DNA of 64,000 nucleotides from Siphonodentalium dalli (GCA_032622095.1 CP136065.1:213386151-213450150); one strand, 5' to 3'. Shown: positions 37,893 through 50,410, numbered from the stretch's first letter. Notes: generated from the sequence alone by a model not told the origin. A program made the numbers and translations.

Positions 37893-38446
37893 GTATAATT
37901 CAATTATGATTAAGTGTCCACTACCCTTAAGGCTAGGAGTCATTGGATTTCATACTTGTCTTACCTTGGATAAAATGGTATCATCCAAATAAAATGGTAT
38001 CATTGTGGGCTGTACTGACCTATATATATGATATTGAAGAATTGGTTTGACTCTATGACAGATGTGTTTCACATATATTCAACATATATCAACATGAGGG
38101 GTGTTTTTAAAGAAGGTACCTGGATTACTCTTGAGAGTAATCATATTATGGTTAAGCTTAATGCAAAATGTGAATTTGGCCGCCGATAGTCCAAAACTCC
38201 TTACAAAAAGCTGGTCATATTTAGGAATGTTTTCATGTTTTCATGAAGATAAGTAGTACTATATAGTATCCATAGCAATAAGCTTCTCTTGTGTAAGCTG
38301 GAGGTGAGTTGGGATAACCCATTAAGTGTTGTTTGGCTCTGTGCATTAGGTTGATCAGAATTGATGCAAAATCTTTCAGATGGAGATTTGATCAGCAATG
38401 CATAAAAATGAGTAATTGCTTGTGATCAGATCAGACATATATTTTA
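37893..38446. other. Intergenic, no feature seen
   Basis: AT-rich sequence. One perfect hairpin, GATTACTCTTGAGAGTAATC, at about 38113. Confidence 0.4.
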
Positions 38447-38703
38447 TCCCTTTCAAGATGGGAGCTGCTCTGGTGCAGCATTAAAGATCATGTGCCAGTG
38501 CATTATGTTATATATGCGAGTCTCCCATGATGGGCCACGCATATATAAGAGATTGCAGTGGCTTACAAGGTTGAGGTAAATATTATTAGGCCAATGTATT
38601 CTCTTATATATGCAAGGGTCCCTATGGGAGACTCGCATATATAAGAAAATGCATTGACAGGGATTTCACAATATTTCAGGAAGCTCCAGTCATGAAAGGG
38701 TTA
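38447..38703. mobile_element. Family C MITE, 'GATGGGAGCTG' subtype
   Basis: ATCCCTTTCAAGATGGGAGC at the left and GAAGCTCCAGTCATGAAAGG before GTTAA at the right, with two hairpin cores. Confidence 0.65.
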
Positions 38704-38870
38704 ATGGCTTAATGTCTATGATAAATGTTTAACTATATAGAGTCTGTTTATTTCTTAAGTTTCTTGCATATTGTATATGTCCTTTCAGTCCCTTCAGCAT
38801 TCCGTCCACGTGAATCTCAGTGAGTCCACATCACATAATATATAAACATTAATGTAGCCAATAATAATTA

Positions 38871-39318
38871 AACGTCCTCAATCCGATTAAACACCCCTAA
38901 ATTACTATTTCTTTGGCTTGGGGGTAAAAATATTTGATTTGAGTCAAGGAACCTACCCATCAATGCTCAGAGTTATCAGATATCGATGTTTGAAGTTTTT
39001 TATTTCAATTGTTTGTGGCCCAGAAACACGCCGTCAAATGGATGGTCTCTGTCAAAATTGCGGATGAAGATGGATAACTCTAAAAACAGGTGGTAATATG
39101 GCCAAATTTTTTGAATACTCAAGTGATTATATGGAAATATTTCGTTGAACAAAATGTTGATAAATAACACGTTTTGGGAAATTTGAAACCATAGTTGACA
39201 GTGGTTAGCATTATTTTGTTGCAATTAATCGATTCTGATAACTAAAGGTATTTTGAAGAATGGTGTTGTTGTATCTTGATGATATGGGGATCCTCTGATC
39301 GGATTGAGTACCTTTAAA
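38871..39318. mobile_element. Family D MITE
   Basis: AACGTCCTCAATCCGATTAA to GATCGGATTGAGTACCTTTAA; the interior has TTTGAGTCAAGGAACC and GTGGCCCAGAAAC as in the other copies. Confidence 0.78.
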
Positions 39319-39551
39319 TATTGAAGAAGTAAATAAATAGAAAAATTGTAATATAAAGGCCTTCAGACGCTCAATTTAGGAATTAGGAAAGTTCACTTTT
39401 ATGGATCAAAGACCAAAATCAAAATGCTCTTTTTTAATACCAAAAAATGGGTTGCCTTAATTAGTAGCCCCATATCTATCTGCATTTATAGCCAAGGATC
39501 AGAACTGAGCTTCAAGTTAGGGTCTCAAACTATCAGGGTATTACATGTATC

Positions 39552-40291
39552 TTAACCCTTTACCCAACAGAACGGCCCTGTGCCAATGCATTCTCTTATA
39601 TATGCGAGTCGACCATAGGTCGCCTCGCATATATAAGAGAATGCATTGGCTTAAAGGTACTCAACCCGATAAAACTCCTCTCAATTAATATTTCAATGGC
39701 TTCGGGGGTCAAAAATATTTGATTCGAGTCGAGGAAGTCACCCATCAAAGCTCAGATTTGTTAGATATCGATTTTAGAAATCTATTATTTTTCATTATCG
39801 GGAATTCTTTCTGGCCCAGAAGATAGTAAAAAATTCGTTATTATTACCCACTTGATTATAGAGTTATCCATCCTTGTCTGTTTGAATAGAATTTTGGCGT
39901 AAAATCTCGAGCATGTTACCAAATTGACGGCAGTTATAAGTACTCATCTCGAGAACATAAGAATTTTCAAAAATCAATATCTAATGACTCTGAGCTTTGT
40001 TTGATGGGTTCCTCGACTCGAATCAAATATTTTTTACCCCCAAAGCCAAAGAAATAGTAATATAGGACCCAATAATATAGGCCAATGCATTCTCTTATAT
40101 ATGCGAGGCGACCTATGGTCGACTCGCATATATAAGAGAATGCATTGGCACAGGGCATAACTGTAACTATCACAATGTGGTCAAGGAGCCGGTTCCAATG
40201 ATATCCATATTTGTATGGTTCTATTGAGACAGACCGAAGATATTTTAGGCTGTTGAAGCTTTATTTGGCCGGTTTGTTGGGTAAAGGGTTT
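39552..40291. mobile_element. Family C MITE with nested family D copy
   Basis: TTAACCCTTTACCCAACAGA to TTGTTGGGTAAAGGGTTTA. Between its two hairpin cores lies a family D segment (39651 to about 40065) in which both ends are the 'GGTACTCAA...GAGTCGAGGAA' arm. Confidence 0.8.
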
Positions 40292-40709
40292 ATGGTCTTG
40301 CTTAGGATCTTGATCGATCAGAGTATTATCTTGATGGTCTTGCTGATCTTAAAGTGACATATAATCACCAAGTCTGATATGAAATCTAGTAAAAGCATGC
40401 ATTCTTAATGTTTGGGACTAGGGCCCTGCAAATTGATTCGAATCAATGCAATTCGGAATCTTTCCTCTGATTCTATTCATATGTCTGTCCTGATTTGAAT
40501 TGTATCGAATCATTGAAACCAGTTGCATTCACAACGGACACTTTTGCTTTTTCGCAAAGATAGATTACGATATCAATGGAAAACCACACTCACAAACACT
40601 ATACTAGACCACCAAAGCATTGCATGACTGATGTAACTGATCTAGCAAAATTTCATATATGTCGAACTTCAGCTGCATGAACGTGATTGCTTACTGACTT
40701 CATTATTGC
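40292..40709. other. Intergenic
   Basis: Contains AATTGATTCGAATCAATGC and similar GATTC/GAATC runs. No gene. Confidence 0.35.
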
Positions 40710-41110
40710 TTAACCCTTTACCCAACAGAAGGGCCCTGTGCCAATGCATTCTCTTATATATGCGAGTCGACCATAGGTCGCCTCGCATATATAAGAGAAT
40801 GCATTGGCTTAACACTTTTTAAAAATTATAAAATTGTTAAAGAATGTAAGAAAAAATGGTAAAAAGTGTTAAAAAAAGATTTTTTTAGGCCAATGCATTC
40901 TCTTATATATGCGAGGCGACCTATGGTCGACTCGCATATATAAGAGAATGCATTGGCACAGGGTATAACTGTAACTATCACAATGTGGTCAAGGAGCCGG
41001 TTCCAATGATATCCATATTTGTATGGTTTTATTGAGACAGACCGAAGATATTTTAGGCTGTTGAAGCTTTATTTGGCCGGTTTTGGCCGGATTGTTGGGT
41101 AAAGGGTTAA
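40710..41110. mobile_element. Family C MITE, TACCCAACAG subtype
   Basis: TTAACCCTTTACCCAACAGA to TTGTTGGGTAAAGGGTTAA, two hairpin cores. Confidence 0.88.
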
Positions 41111-41757
41111 AGGGGTACTGTACACAGAGATAGACGATTTTTTTATTTACTGCCATTGAAATAACATTCAAGTTAGATTGTGTTCGTGTTATATGAGTTT
41201 CGTATAAAGCTAATTTAGCGAAGAAAATATTGATCATGGAAACAAAAATATTACGATTTCAAACTACGTGCCATGATTTTGACCTTCACTGGAGAAGACG
41301 CAGTTCGCAGGAAGAACCGGAAGTTCACATTGTTCACAGCTTCAATTGATGCCTTAAAACTCTTCCATCCAACAATCTCACTCCCTATAAAAAATACTTG
41401 ACGCTTTGACTCTTGTTTCTTTCTCCTTTTTTTCCGAATCGGTTATAGCGGGCCTTTCTTTCGCAGGTAACATGTTTTGTTTCAACTCAATAATGTTCGC
41501 GAACGGCCGTCGATAAAAGACACGCAACATATGAGATTTCAACGGTAACTCGTTATGACATTATTCTCCATTTTATGACTCCAGCCAGAAATGAATTTAT
41601 ATTAAATAATTCAATTTTACTTTTATGATAGCCTGTTAACCGGAACGTTTTCAGTAGACATCGTCGACTCAAATTAGTTATTTTAAAATATAATATTGAT
41701 ATTAGATCGCTATTGTCACTGGGAATTTATTGAAATTGGGGTACAGTACCCCTTTAA
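41107..41757. mobile_element. Family F TIR element
   Basis: TTAAAGGGGTACTGTAC at the left and GGGTACAGTACCCCTTTAA at the right. About 650 bp, no long open frame. Its left end overlaps the TTAA of the previous element. Confidence 0.72.
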
Positions 41758-42056
41758 GATACTGTTTCATTATTTTATAGCAGAAATGGACACAACAAAT
41801 GCGCACTTAACTGGTTAAATGAAAATTTTATCCATTTATGGATAATATTTACATTATATACCGACGATCACTTATCGTCGTTACCAAGTGAGCAAATTGA
41901 TACCGGTATGGTCACTCAGTCCAGTTATATCTATTTCTTTACTCTTGATACCACTGATGCAATGATTCAATTCGAGATTTGATTCGACTCGATTTGAAAT
42001 TACAGTATGGGGGATGCTCGTATCCAGGGCCTACAGTAGAGGTACCCCTGTCTTGG

Positions 42057-42172
42057 ACGTCTCGTGGAGAGCTTTCCGATGAATGGTAACAAGCCATATT
42101 TCCGACTAAATCCTGAAATGTAACCCATAATTATGCTGTAGTTAAGCAGTCGATTAATTAGGGCATTACTGC
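42057..42172. mobile_element. Family A MITE, right half
   Basis: GAGAGCTTTCCGATGAATGG to AGGGCATTACTG. The left arm is missing. Confidence 0.75.
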
Positions 42173-42313
42173 ACTTGGATGATTCGATTTGAGATTTGAT
42201 TCAAAATGAAAATGCCCGAGTCGCAGGGCCCTATTTGGGACATGAATATATACATTAATTCAGTATAATTATAGGCCTCAAAGAGATGTTTTATGAATGA
42301 TTTACCAGTCTCT

Positions 42314-42560
42314 TAACCCTTTCTATACTAAATAGATTCTCCCATTCTGTTAAAAAAGTATACATCGGAATGGTCTATTATTCATTTCTTAGGGATGTTC
42401 ACGTTATAAAAACAGATATGACAGACAGACGAAATGCTAAAACAAGTGCAGAAGAATTCATATTCTTTGGTGGGAAATAAAACTTGTATGTTGAACTTAT
42501 TATCTGAACATTTCCTATGTGAACTTCATGTCAATGAGTATTTAGTATAGAAAGGATTAA
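42314..42560. mobile_element. TTAA-flanked MITE
   Basis: TTAACCCTTTCTATACTAAA to TTTAGTATAGAAAGGATTAA. Related to 15379-15561. Confidence 0.7.
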
Positions 42561-42630
42561 ACAGGCTCTTGAAGTAAAGGTGGCTGTTCTTGCAATACAA
42601 GTTTGGGGGAATAAATTAGATTGTGTGGCT

Positions 42631-43133
42631 TTAAAGGCACGTGCGGCCTTAATTGTCGAAAATATTCATATTTGTTCCAAACACCGTAAACAGAAAAACA
42701 TTAAAACGCATACAGTTTCGTTCATATATACTATGACCATCGCGTACACAGCATGTTATCATAAATACCTACTATATTTTACCTAAGCAAGGGCCTGATT
42801 GGGTTACAGAGGACAGCACAATGCTTCTGGCTAATCACACACAAATGGCATAAACGCTCTTTATTAGTTCCATATCAGGAATTCACCAACAAAGAACGCT
42901 CTTTATGTTTACCATCATAATATAAACAAACACCAGAAAAGTAACTTTTTATGCTTTTGTTTACATAACAATGGTTAAACATATGAGAATAACATACTGT
43001 TTATGCGATATTTCTTATTTATATACGGACAAAGTCTGTCTACATTTTGATGTTCTTTCTGTTTGTGGCGGTTTTTGACGGGTGGAAATATTTTCACAGG
43101 ATACCCACCGCCAAGGCCAACCGTACCTTTAAA
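42631..43133. mobile_element. Family E TIR element
   Basis: TTAAAGGCACGTGCGGCC to AAGGCCAACCGTACCTTTAAA. Internal motifs AACGCTCTTTA and TTTGTTTACATAACA are shared with 55506-56047 and 60686-61416. Confidence 0.7.
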
Positions 43134-43728
43134 GGGGTACTGTACGCCATTTTCATTAAATTTCCGGTGATAACAACGATGTAATATCGATAATATATAG
43201 AAACATAAGTAATTTGAGTCGAAGATGTATTGTGTAAACGCTCAGGTTAATAGGCTATCTTAAAATTTAATAATTTAAAAGTTAATAATTTGATATAAAT
43301 TGAATTTATGACTGGAGCCATAAAATGGCGTCAACTAAATTACGAATTTCCGTGTACACGACGTAATCAAATAAAGTAATTGAGGGATACTGGATTGTTA
43401 AACCGATCGCGACACGATCGTTTAAATATAATGATGATACGGGGAGAAAACTCAAGCCACTAACTGACTAGTGACGATACAATAACTCAAATGAGAATAT
43501 GGGACTAGTATGCATATAATATAACTTTTATTTGGTTTATTTGGTTAAAAACTGTACAAAAATTACTCGACAACGACAATTTGCATTTTTGCATTCCGGT
43601 AAATTTGCCATCCGTAACACTACTTCGTACTCAACAGATTTTCAAATAATGGAACAATTGTTACCTTATTCTCCGACTCGGAGACTATAGAAACCAACAA
43701 CAACATTTCGGGTACAGTATCCCTTTAA
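43129..43728. mobile_element. Family F TIR element
   Basis: TTTAAAGGGGTACTGTACGC to GGGTACAGTATCCCTTTAAA. Shares its TTTAAA with the family E element before it. Confidence 0.72.
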
Positions 43729-43973
43729 AGCAACGGAATTATGTTATTCTCCACTAGGAAAAAGAGAGCTTCAAAATGTACTTACTTTAAAATAAAATCG
43801 AAAAAGGAATCTGAATTTACATTTTAGTTGAAACGATGAATGCTATTTGAGTTTTACATTATCATGAAAAATGTAGCACTAAACATTGCTATTTACAGTT
43901 TTGTCCTGTTGTGACCACCCAAGTCACAATGTATCATGCAGACAATAATTTCCACCAAAACAGTAAGTACATG

Positions 43974-44181
43974 CAGTAATGCTCTAAATAATCGACCCCT
44001 TAACCACAGCAGAATTATGGGTAATTTTTCAGGATTTAGTCGGAAATATGGCTTGTTGCATTCATTGGAAAGCTCTCAGTGAGAGCTTTCCGATGAATGG
44101 CAACAAGCCATATTTCCGACTAAATCCTGAAAAATTACCCATAATTCTGCTGTGGTTAGGAAGTCGATTATTTAGAGCATT
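43974..44181. mobile_element. Family A MITE
   Basis: CAGTAATGCTCTAAATAATC to GATTATTTAGAGCATTG; the last bases of the right end are lost. Confidence 0.82.
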
Positions 44182-45280
44182 GTACATGTATTTAGAGATG
44201 TAATTTCATTATTATCTATTTGCCTCCTAACTTGCCAAGAACATTACTGTGAACAATTAAATGCATGATGTATGGTTAACCTTGATGGTTATATGTTGCT
44301 TTTCAGATCTCAGCCTGTGATAAGGGTCTCAATATTCAGCTGAATTAGATGTTGTTTCGCACTATTTTTAATGACCATGTGTCCAGTTTCTGGGCCGACT
44401 GATTTCCACATCTATATTTTGTATGCCTTCTGTTTCACTGTAATTAAAACATAAAACAGAAATGCATTCACCAAATAGCCTTCTATCTTTTTGTTTCTAT
44501 ATTTTAGTTATATATTTCTTCCACTAATTTGATGATATCAGTGGCATTAAAAAGAAACCATATGGAAAACTGATTTGCACCTTCATGTATAAACTTAACT
44601 TAATGGTTGGTCCAGAGGTGCCATATAGCATGGTTGTGACTGGCCCTATTCTTATCCAAGTCAGATAACTCTCCAATAATGAGATGTCGCATGTCAAAAC
44701 CATTGCTATGTAAAGATTACTGTTACAGTGGAATTAGTGAAAAAAAAAATTAGTCCAGTTAGATACCGAAGTTTAATCAAATGCCAACGCATTGCCAAAT
44801 ATTCTGAAAATCATATTCAGACTCATCAAATATTTGAACTTTCTACACGTCTGGGCACAGAACTGAGGCATACACACTCTCTTAACGTGTTTAGTGACCT
44901 ATTTTAACACCCCTGAGCTGGACCATCATGTAAAAAATGAAACCGTAATTTTAGGCTTCAACCTCTGATGGGGTTTTTAAATTGAATTATATCTGGAATA
45001 TAGAACAACTGCATTTGAAAGGTGAATGTAAATGCCCCATTCATCTCAATTGATGAGGAGGATTGTTCACTGTTGAGTTATGTTTAACTTTACTATTAAT
45101 GACATTGTCATAGAATATTGTTAACAGTAATTATGTTATAGATTTGAAATTTTTTGTTACATTCTTAACCTGCAATAAATGTTTTGGATTCTGCAAACAT
45201 CAGCTCCTTTCTTGTCATTCATGTTCCTCGTATTTATAGGTAGCCCATACTATACTATAGCTTGAGTTTTTCTGTTGCAG
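44182..45280. other. Intergenic, no gene identified
   Basis: About 1.1 kb of AT-rich sequence. An AATAAA is at about 45175. No coding signal could be tied to a family. Confidence 0.4.
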
Positions 45281-45289
45281 CGGGTGCCT

Positions 45290-46348
45290 ATCTGGAACTT
45301 CCCAACTACAACCCCCTCTTCAACAATAGTGTAGGCCAAATACCCAACTACAAGACCCTCTTCAACAATATTGTAGGCCAACTACAACCCCCTCTTCAAC
45401 AATAGTGTAGGCTAAATACCCAACTACAACCCCCTCTTCAACAATATTGTAGGCCAAATACCCGACTACAACCCCCTCTTCAACAATATTGTAGGCCAAA
45501 TACCCAACTACAACCCCCACTTCAAAAATATTGTAGGCCAAATACCCAACTACAACCCCCTCTTCAACAATATTGTAGGCCAAATATCCAACTACAACCC
45601 CCTCTTCAACAATATTGTAGGCCAACTACAACCCCCTCTTCAACAATAGTGTAGGCCAAATACCCAACTACTACCCCCTCTTCAACAATATTGTAGGCCA
45701 AATACCCAACTACAACCCCCCCCCTTCATCAATAGTGTAGGCTAAATACCCAACTACAACCCCCTCTTCAACAATATTGTGGGCCAAATACCCAACTACA
45801 ACCCCCTCTTCAACAATATTGTAGGCCAAATACCCAACTACAACCCCCTCTTCAACAATATTGTAGGCCAAATACCCAACTACAACCCCCTCTTCAACAA
45901 TATTGTAGGCCAAATACCCAACTACAACCCCCTCTTCAACAATATTGTAGGCCAAATACCCAACTACAACCCCCTCTTCAACAATATTGTAGGCCAAATA
46001 CCCAACTACAACCCCCTCTTCAACAATATTGTAGGCCAACTACAACCCCCTCTTCAAAAATATTGTAGGCTAAATACCCAACTACAACCCCCTCTTCAAC
46101 AATATTGTAGACCAAATACCCAACTACAACCCCCTCTTCAACAATATTGTAGGCCAAATACCCAACTACAACCCCCTCTTCAACAATATTGTAGGCTAAA
46201 TACCCAACTACAACCCCCTCTTCAACAATATTGTAGGCCAAATAGCCAACTACAAACCCCTCTTCAACAATATTGTAGGCCAAATACCCAACTACAAACC
46301 CCTCTTCAATAATATTATGGGCCAAATACCCAACTACAACCCCCACTT
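45290..46348. repeat. 42-bp minisatellite, about 25 copies
   Basis: Unit AAATACCCAACTACAACCCC then CTCTTCAACAATATTGTAGG CC. Some units are shortened (GGCCAACTACAACC). Open frames on both strands (for example GQIPNYNPLFNNIV repeats) are artefacts of a period divisible by three. Confidence 0.93.
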
Positions 46349-46576
46349 ATGGGTGGCCATTTGGTAAAACAAATACATCAAATGGAAATCAATAGGTGCC
46401 AAATAACAACCAAATGTGTCAATAACAAATTAATATACGTCGTTTTAAAATCACTGCATTGTGCTTTTCGATTTGATAAGGAATACACGTATTTCAAAAC
46501 CAATAATTTACCAAAGCAAAAATTAATAGTCATCCATCCAAACGTTTTGTATACATTAGTAGTTTACACTTATTAT

Positions 46577-48756
46577 GAGGGTGACGACCCCCCTCCCCCT
46601 GGCATCCGGCATCCGGCTTAAAATGGACCCCGGCATCCGGAATACGCCATAACAGAGAGGCGGCATCCGGAATACTATTTGATTAAATTTATTGAAAACA
46701 GACTCGGAAACGAAGTGAACGTTGGCATGAGGTATTGGAATTAGTCTCCGTATTGACTAGTAATGATTTGATTTAGCAGCTTTACGGAAAGATTAAACTT
46801 TTTACTAAATGTATGATCTCATATCATACATATATATATACGCCCTATCTAACTTACTCGCGGCCATATTGGATCCACCAGGTCCGGTTCCGTGGTTTTA
46901 CTGCTACAGTTCAAAGTTTTGGAGTAGCATTTCCATATATGACATAAATGGAAGTCATGAATATTCAAAAGCTCCACATATGGAAATGCTACTCCCGGCC
47001 AGAACTTTGATCTGTAGCAATAAAACAACCGGGACTGCATGGAAGAATCTCTGATACCATGGAACCGGACCTGCATGCATGGTGGATCTAATATGGCCGC
47101 GAGTTATAATGACATGATAGGGCGTATTGGGTGGGGGTGAAAGGCATAGACCATGTTCCAAATGACAGGAGTGGTATAATATACTGAATGAGGAGAAGTT
47201 GAAGTGGCATACGTGCGGAAACCACATATATAGCAAATCTTGGGTGACCGTTCATGGTCGTACACGGTAGTATTGAACACCAGGGACACGCAAATAGAAA
47301 ACTAACATCTTTTTAATATTTAATATTTCAAATTAAAGGTACTCAATCAGAGGGTCTCCATATCATCACATTCCAACAAAAACGACAACATGTTTTGAAA
47401 TGCCGCTTCAGTTATCATAATCTAATAATTGCCCAAATATAACGAAAAGCACAATCAACTATAGTATAAAATTCCACAAAACCCTGCAAAACCTGTTATT
47501 TATCAACATTTTGTTCAACGAAATTTTGCCGGTTTGTCAAATATCTAACACAAAAAGCCACTTGATTTTAGAGTTATCCATCTTTACCCGCAATTTGGTC
47601 AATGGAATTCTTCTCGTTGACTGTCTATTGGGCCACCTAAAATAATAGATTTCAAACATCGATATTTGATCACTCTGAGCTGTGATGGATGGGTTCCTCG
47701 ACTCGAATCAAATATGTTTTACCCCCCCCCCCCCCCCCGAAGCCAAGGAAATAGTAATTTGCGAGCGTTTATTCGGATTGAGTACCTTTAACAAACGTAT
47801 AGCATTATACATGTGCAGTATAGTATAATAAATCTAACAATGTTATGATTTCACATAACTCTAGGAGTTAAGATTATAATAATTCATGTTTACAAACACC
47901 TCATCATGTCACACCACACACTCGCAATATCATGCAATTTGATCAGTGATTAATTATTGAAGCATTTGTGAGGCACGGGCACTCATGGTCCCGCCCAATT
48001 ATATTTTGTAGCATATTATTTCATATCCGTGAACTTGTAAATATTTGGCACTTGTCGCCTCCCTGCATTCCATGTCGATACAGTACATATGTCCATGCCA
48101 CTCTTTCTCCGTCTCCGCCTGTAAAAAATCTTCCATTTGGAGACTCGGGATCTTTTTCAAGCCTCTTCAGTGCAACTTTGAACCTGTAGTTCGAGACTCC
48201 GAGTGTCTTAACCCATTCGCCTTTCGCCAAGGCCAGGGCATATTCTTTTGTCAACACCGCCCTGATTGTACTTAGATTGTCTTCTCCGTTGAAGTTTTAA
48301 TGGTGTTATTAAATTGAAGTCGCATGCAGGCTTCTAAATACATTTTTCAAAATTTATTAAAAATTAATTACATATTCAAAATTATTGCCAAGCAGACATC
48401 AGATGGGCGACAATTCTATCGGATAATATAACAAACCGATATCGCAGATCAGCATTGCGATTTATTTTAACAGTAGGTACTAAATATTAATTATCACTAT
48501 TTAGATATGTCAGATGTTATAACGAGACGTATAATTAGCTAAATTGTGGGAAATAGAGTGTCCGAGCAAAGAAATATAAATTAGCGGACGTAATTTCGTT
48601 GTGTTTTTGCTGTTTAACGTCAAGAAAAATTATCAATGGAAGCATCCGGCATCCGATATATGTGCCTGACGGCATCCGGCGTACGGTGGTCTGGCATCCG
48701 GAATACGCCATAACAGACCCCGCATCCGGCGTACGAAAAGGGGGGTCGTCACCCTC
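46577..48756 (+). mobile_element. TIR element of 2.18 kb with TATTAT target duplication
   Basis: The left end GAGGGTGACGACCCCCC (46577) and right end GGGGGTCGTCACCCTC (48756) are inverted. They are flanked by TATTAT at 46571-46576 and 48757-48762. Repeated GCATCCGG motifs lie inside both ends. The interior has a family D MITE (about 47333-47791), a palindrome around 46820-47110 and one short open frame (48021-48257, -). It is non-autonomous as far as I can see; the superfamily is not assigned. Confidence 0.7.
48021..48257 (-). CDS. Unrecognised short open frame inside TIR element
   Basis: About 78 codons. The composition is protein-like: EYALALAKGEWVKTLGVSNY, VALKRLEKDPESPNGRFFTG, then a Gly/Asp stretch and MQGGDKCQIF. 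An in-frame stop lies a few codons upstream of 48257 and there is no clear start ATG at the left edge. It may be a remnant of a transposon-encoded protein or an exon. I do not recognise the family. Confidence 0.2.
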   Translation of the reverse strand: MLTKEYALALAKGEWVKTLGVSNYRFKVALKRLEKDPESPNGRFFTGGDGERVAWTYVLYRHGMQGGDKCQIFTSSRI

Positions 48757-48762
48757 TATTAT

Positions 48763-49796
48763 GCCCCGACCCTCTGAGGCATGATTCTGGGTTATTGTGG
48801 AGACATCCGTCCGTCGATCCGCCGTAACAACATTTCACAAAACAGCTCACCGAGAAGGTATCGATAGTCCAATGTGGGTGTCCTTTGGTTTACTGGTAGA
48901 CCAGCATTGTGGAAAGGATCTCCACATAGTGCAGGTTTTGTCCGCACTGTTCTTCCAGAGTTATGGCCCTTTGCTGGACATAGTGTAAAACGCGTCAACG
49001 CGTCCATAACAAACATTATGGTGTGGATGTCTTTATTAAGGATTTTGTTGTCCTTTGGCATGGTGATAGCGCAGGTTGGGGGAAAGGATATCCACATATT
49101 ACAGGTTTCGTCCATGAGTTTTTACCAGAGTTGCAGCCCTTGTTTGACTTGGAAATTTGTTATTTTGTGTCCAAAAGAACATTTCAGCTTGTATAGTATA
49201 GTTTATTGCCAAGTCATAAATTAACATGAAACAGGCAAAACAAAGAACATAATTATATACATAATATACAGAAGGAATACAGTTGCGTTCCCATCACACG
49301 CATCATCACAACACAAGTATGAATGCGTCATCTGTTATATACTGTTATATACCTATAATATTGATAAATTTATGAATACATCGCACTGATGTCAGCCCCT
49401 CAGTGAGTAGAGTGGTGTTAATTATCGGATTGTGTTGTCCTTTGGCATGGCGGTAGAAAGGATATCCACATACTCCAGTTTTCGTCCATTAATTTTTTCC
49501 AGAGTTATGGCCCTTTGCCAGAGATATGACGAAGTGCTTGTTTTGTCGGCACCTTTTTCCAGAATTATGACCCGAGGTTAAACTGAGAGAAATGCCCCAC
49601 TATTATTTAATTTTCTCCTTAAATATAGGTATATTGAGCATATTGGTCCACGCTTGGCGTTGCCCTTGTTGATTACCATTTGAAGTTTTTTTTTGTGCCA
49701 AACTTGCACACTAATATCTGTTGGAAATTGACACCATCTCCTACCTTCATCAGTGACATAATTATGGTTGGGTTTTAGTCCCTTTTATTACAGACC
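48763..49796. repeat. Diverged repeats, no gene
   Basis: The phrases GGATATCCACAT, CAGGTTTTGTCC / CAGTTTTCGTCC and CCAGAGTTATGGCCCTTT recur at 48900-49000, 49080-49140 and 49450-49520. These look like decayed tandem units. Confidence 0.45.
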
Positions 49797-50324
49797 AGGG
49801 ACGTGGCTAGATTATCTCCCTTGTGGTGTCAGACTTAACATTTCCAACAGCACAACCTCACCCCCCCCCCCTTGATTCTCCAAAACTTTGGAAAATTAAT
49901 TATATTTTCACACATACAGCACCCCATTCCCTTGTTGGAATTTTGCAATTGGTATATGCAGCTTTCTAACTGTAGGAAATATCAAACCTGACACCCTCAA
50001 TTTTCAAGTTGCTGAAAATTCTCACTGAATACTATAGTTGCAAAATAAAACTCAACCTGGTTTGTGTGTGAAATTTCCAAATTTTCCAAATGATTGTCAT
50101 TAATTTTCTGTCAAATAAATAACGTTTCACAAAACATCAATTTAGTCAAGTATACGACTTTTGGTCTGAAACAACATATTTTCCACAATATACTGGTCGG
50201 AAAATCAGAACCATTTTGTTTGTATTTCCAACTAATCTAGTGACAGACATGACATTTCAAATTGTTGAAACTTTTGGTCAAAGTTGGAGGGAGTAGACAC
50301 CCCAAACACCGTGTCATGTGTCCC
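49797..50324. mobile_element. Family G element (GGGACGTGGC ends)
   Basis: CAGGGACGTGGCTAGATTAT at the left; the right end is GTGTCATGTGTCCCT, diverged. Interior phrases 'TGGAAAATT' and 'GAAATTTCCAA' recur, with a C run at 49861. Confidence 0.5.
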
Positions 50325-50410
50325 TACATACGCCTATTGATAAAGACTAATTGCCAATCGATAATGCAATCCTTTCTCCCTGCAAAAACAATATGTGACG
50401 CTTCACACAC

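Noticed and set aside
44307-44350. Possible terminal exon after TTTTCAG (ISACDKGLNIQLN stop)
   Set aside because: Only 13 codons, no upstream partner exon, and beyond the polycystin stop.
45362-46346. Open frames with GQIPNYNPLFNNIV or AYNIVEEGVVVGYL repeats
   Set aside because: Same artefact in the second 42-bp minisatellite; frames change within the array and no splice-consistent gene surrounds it.
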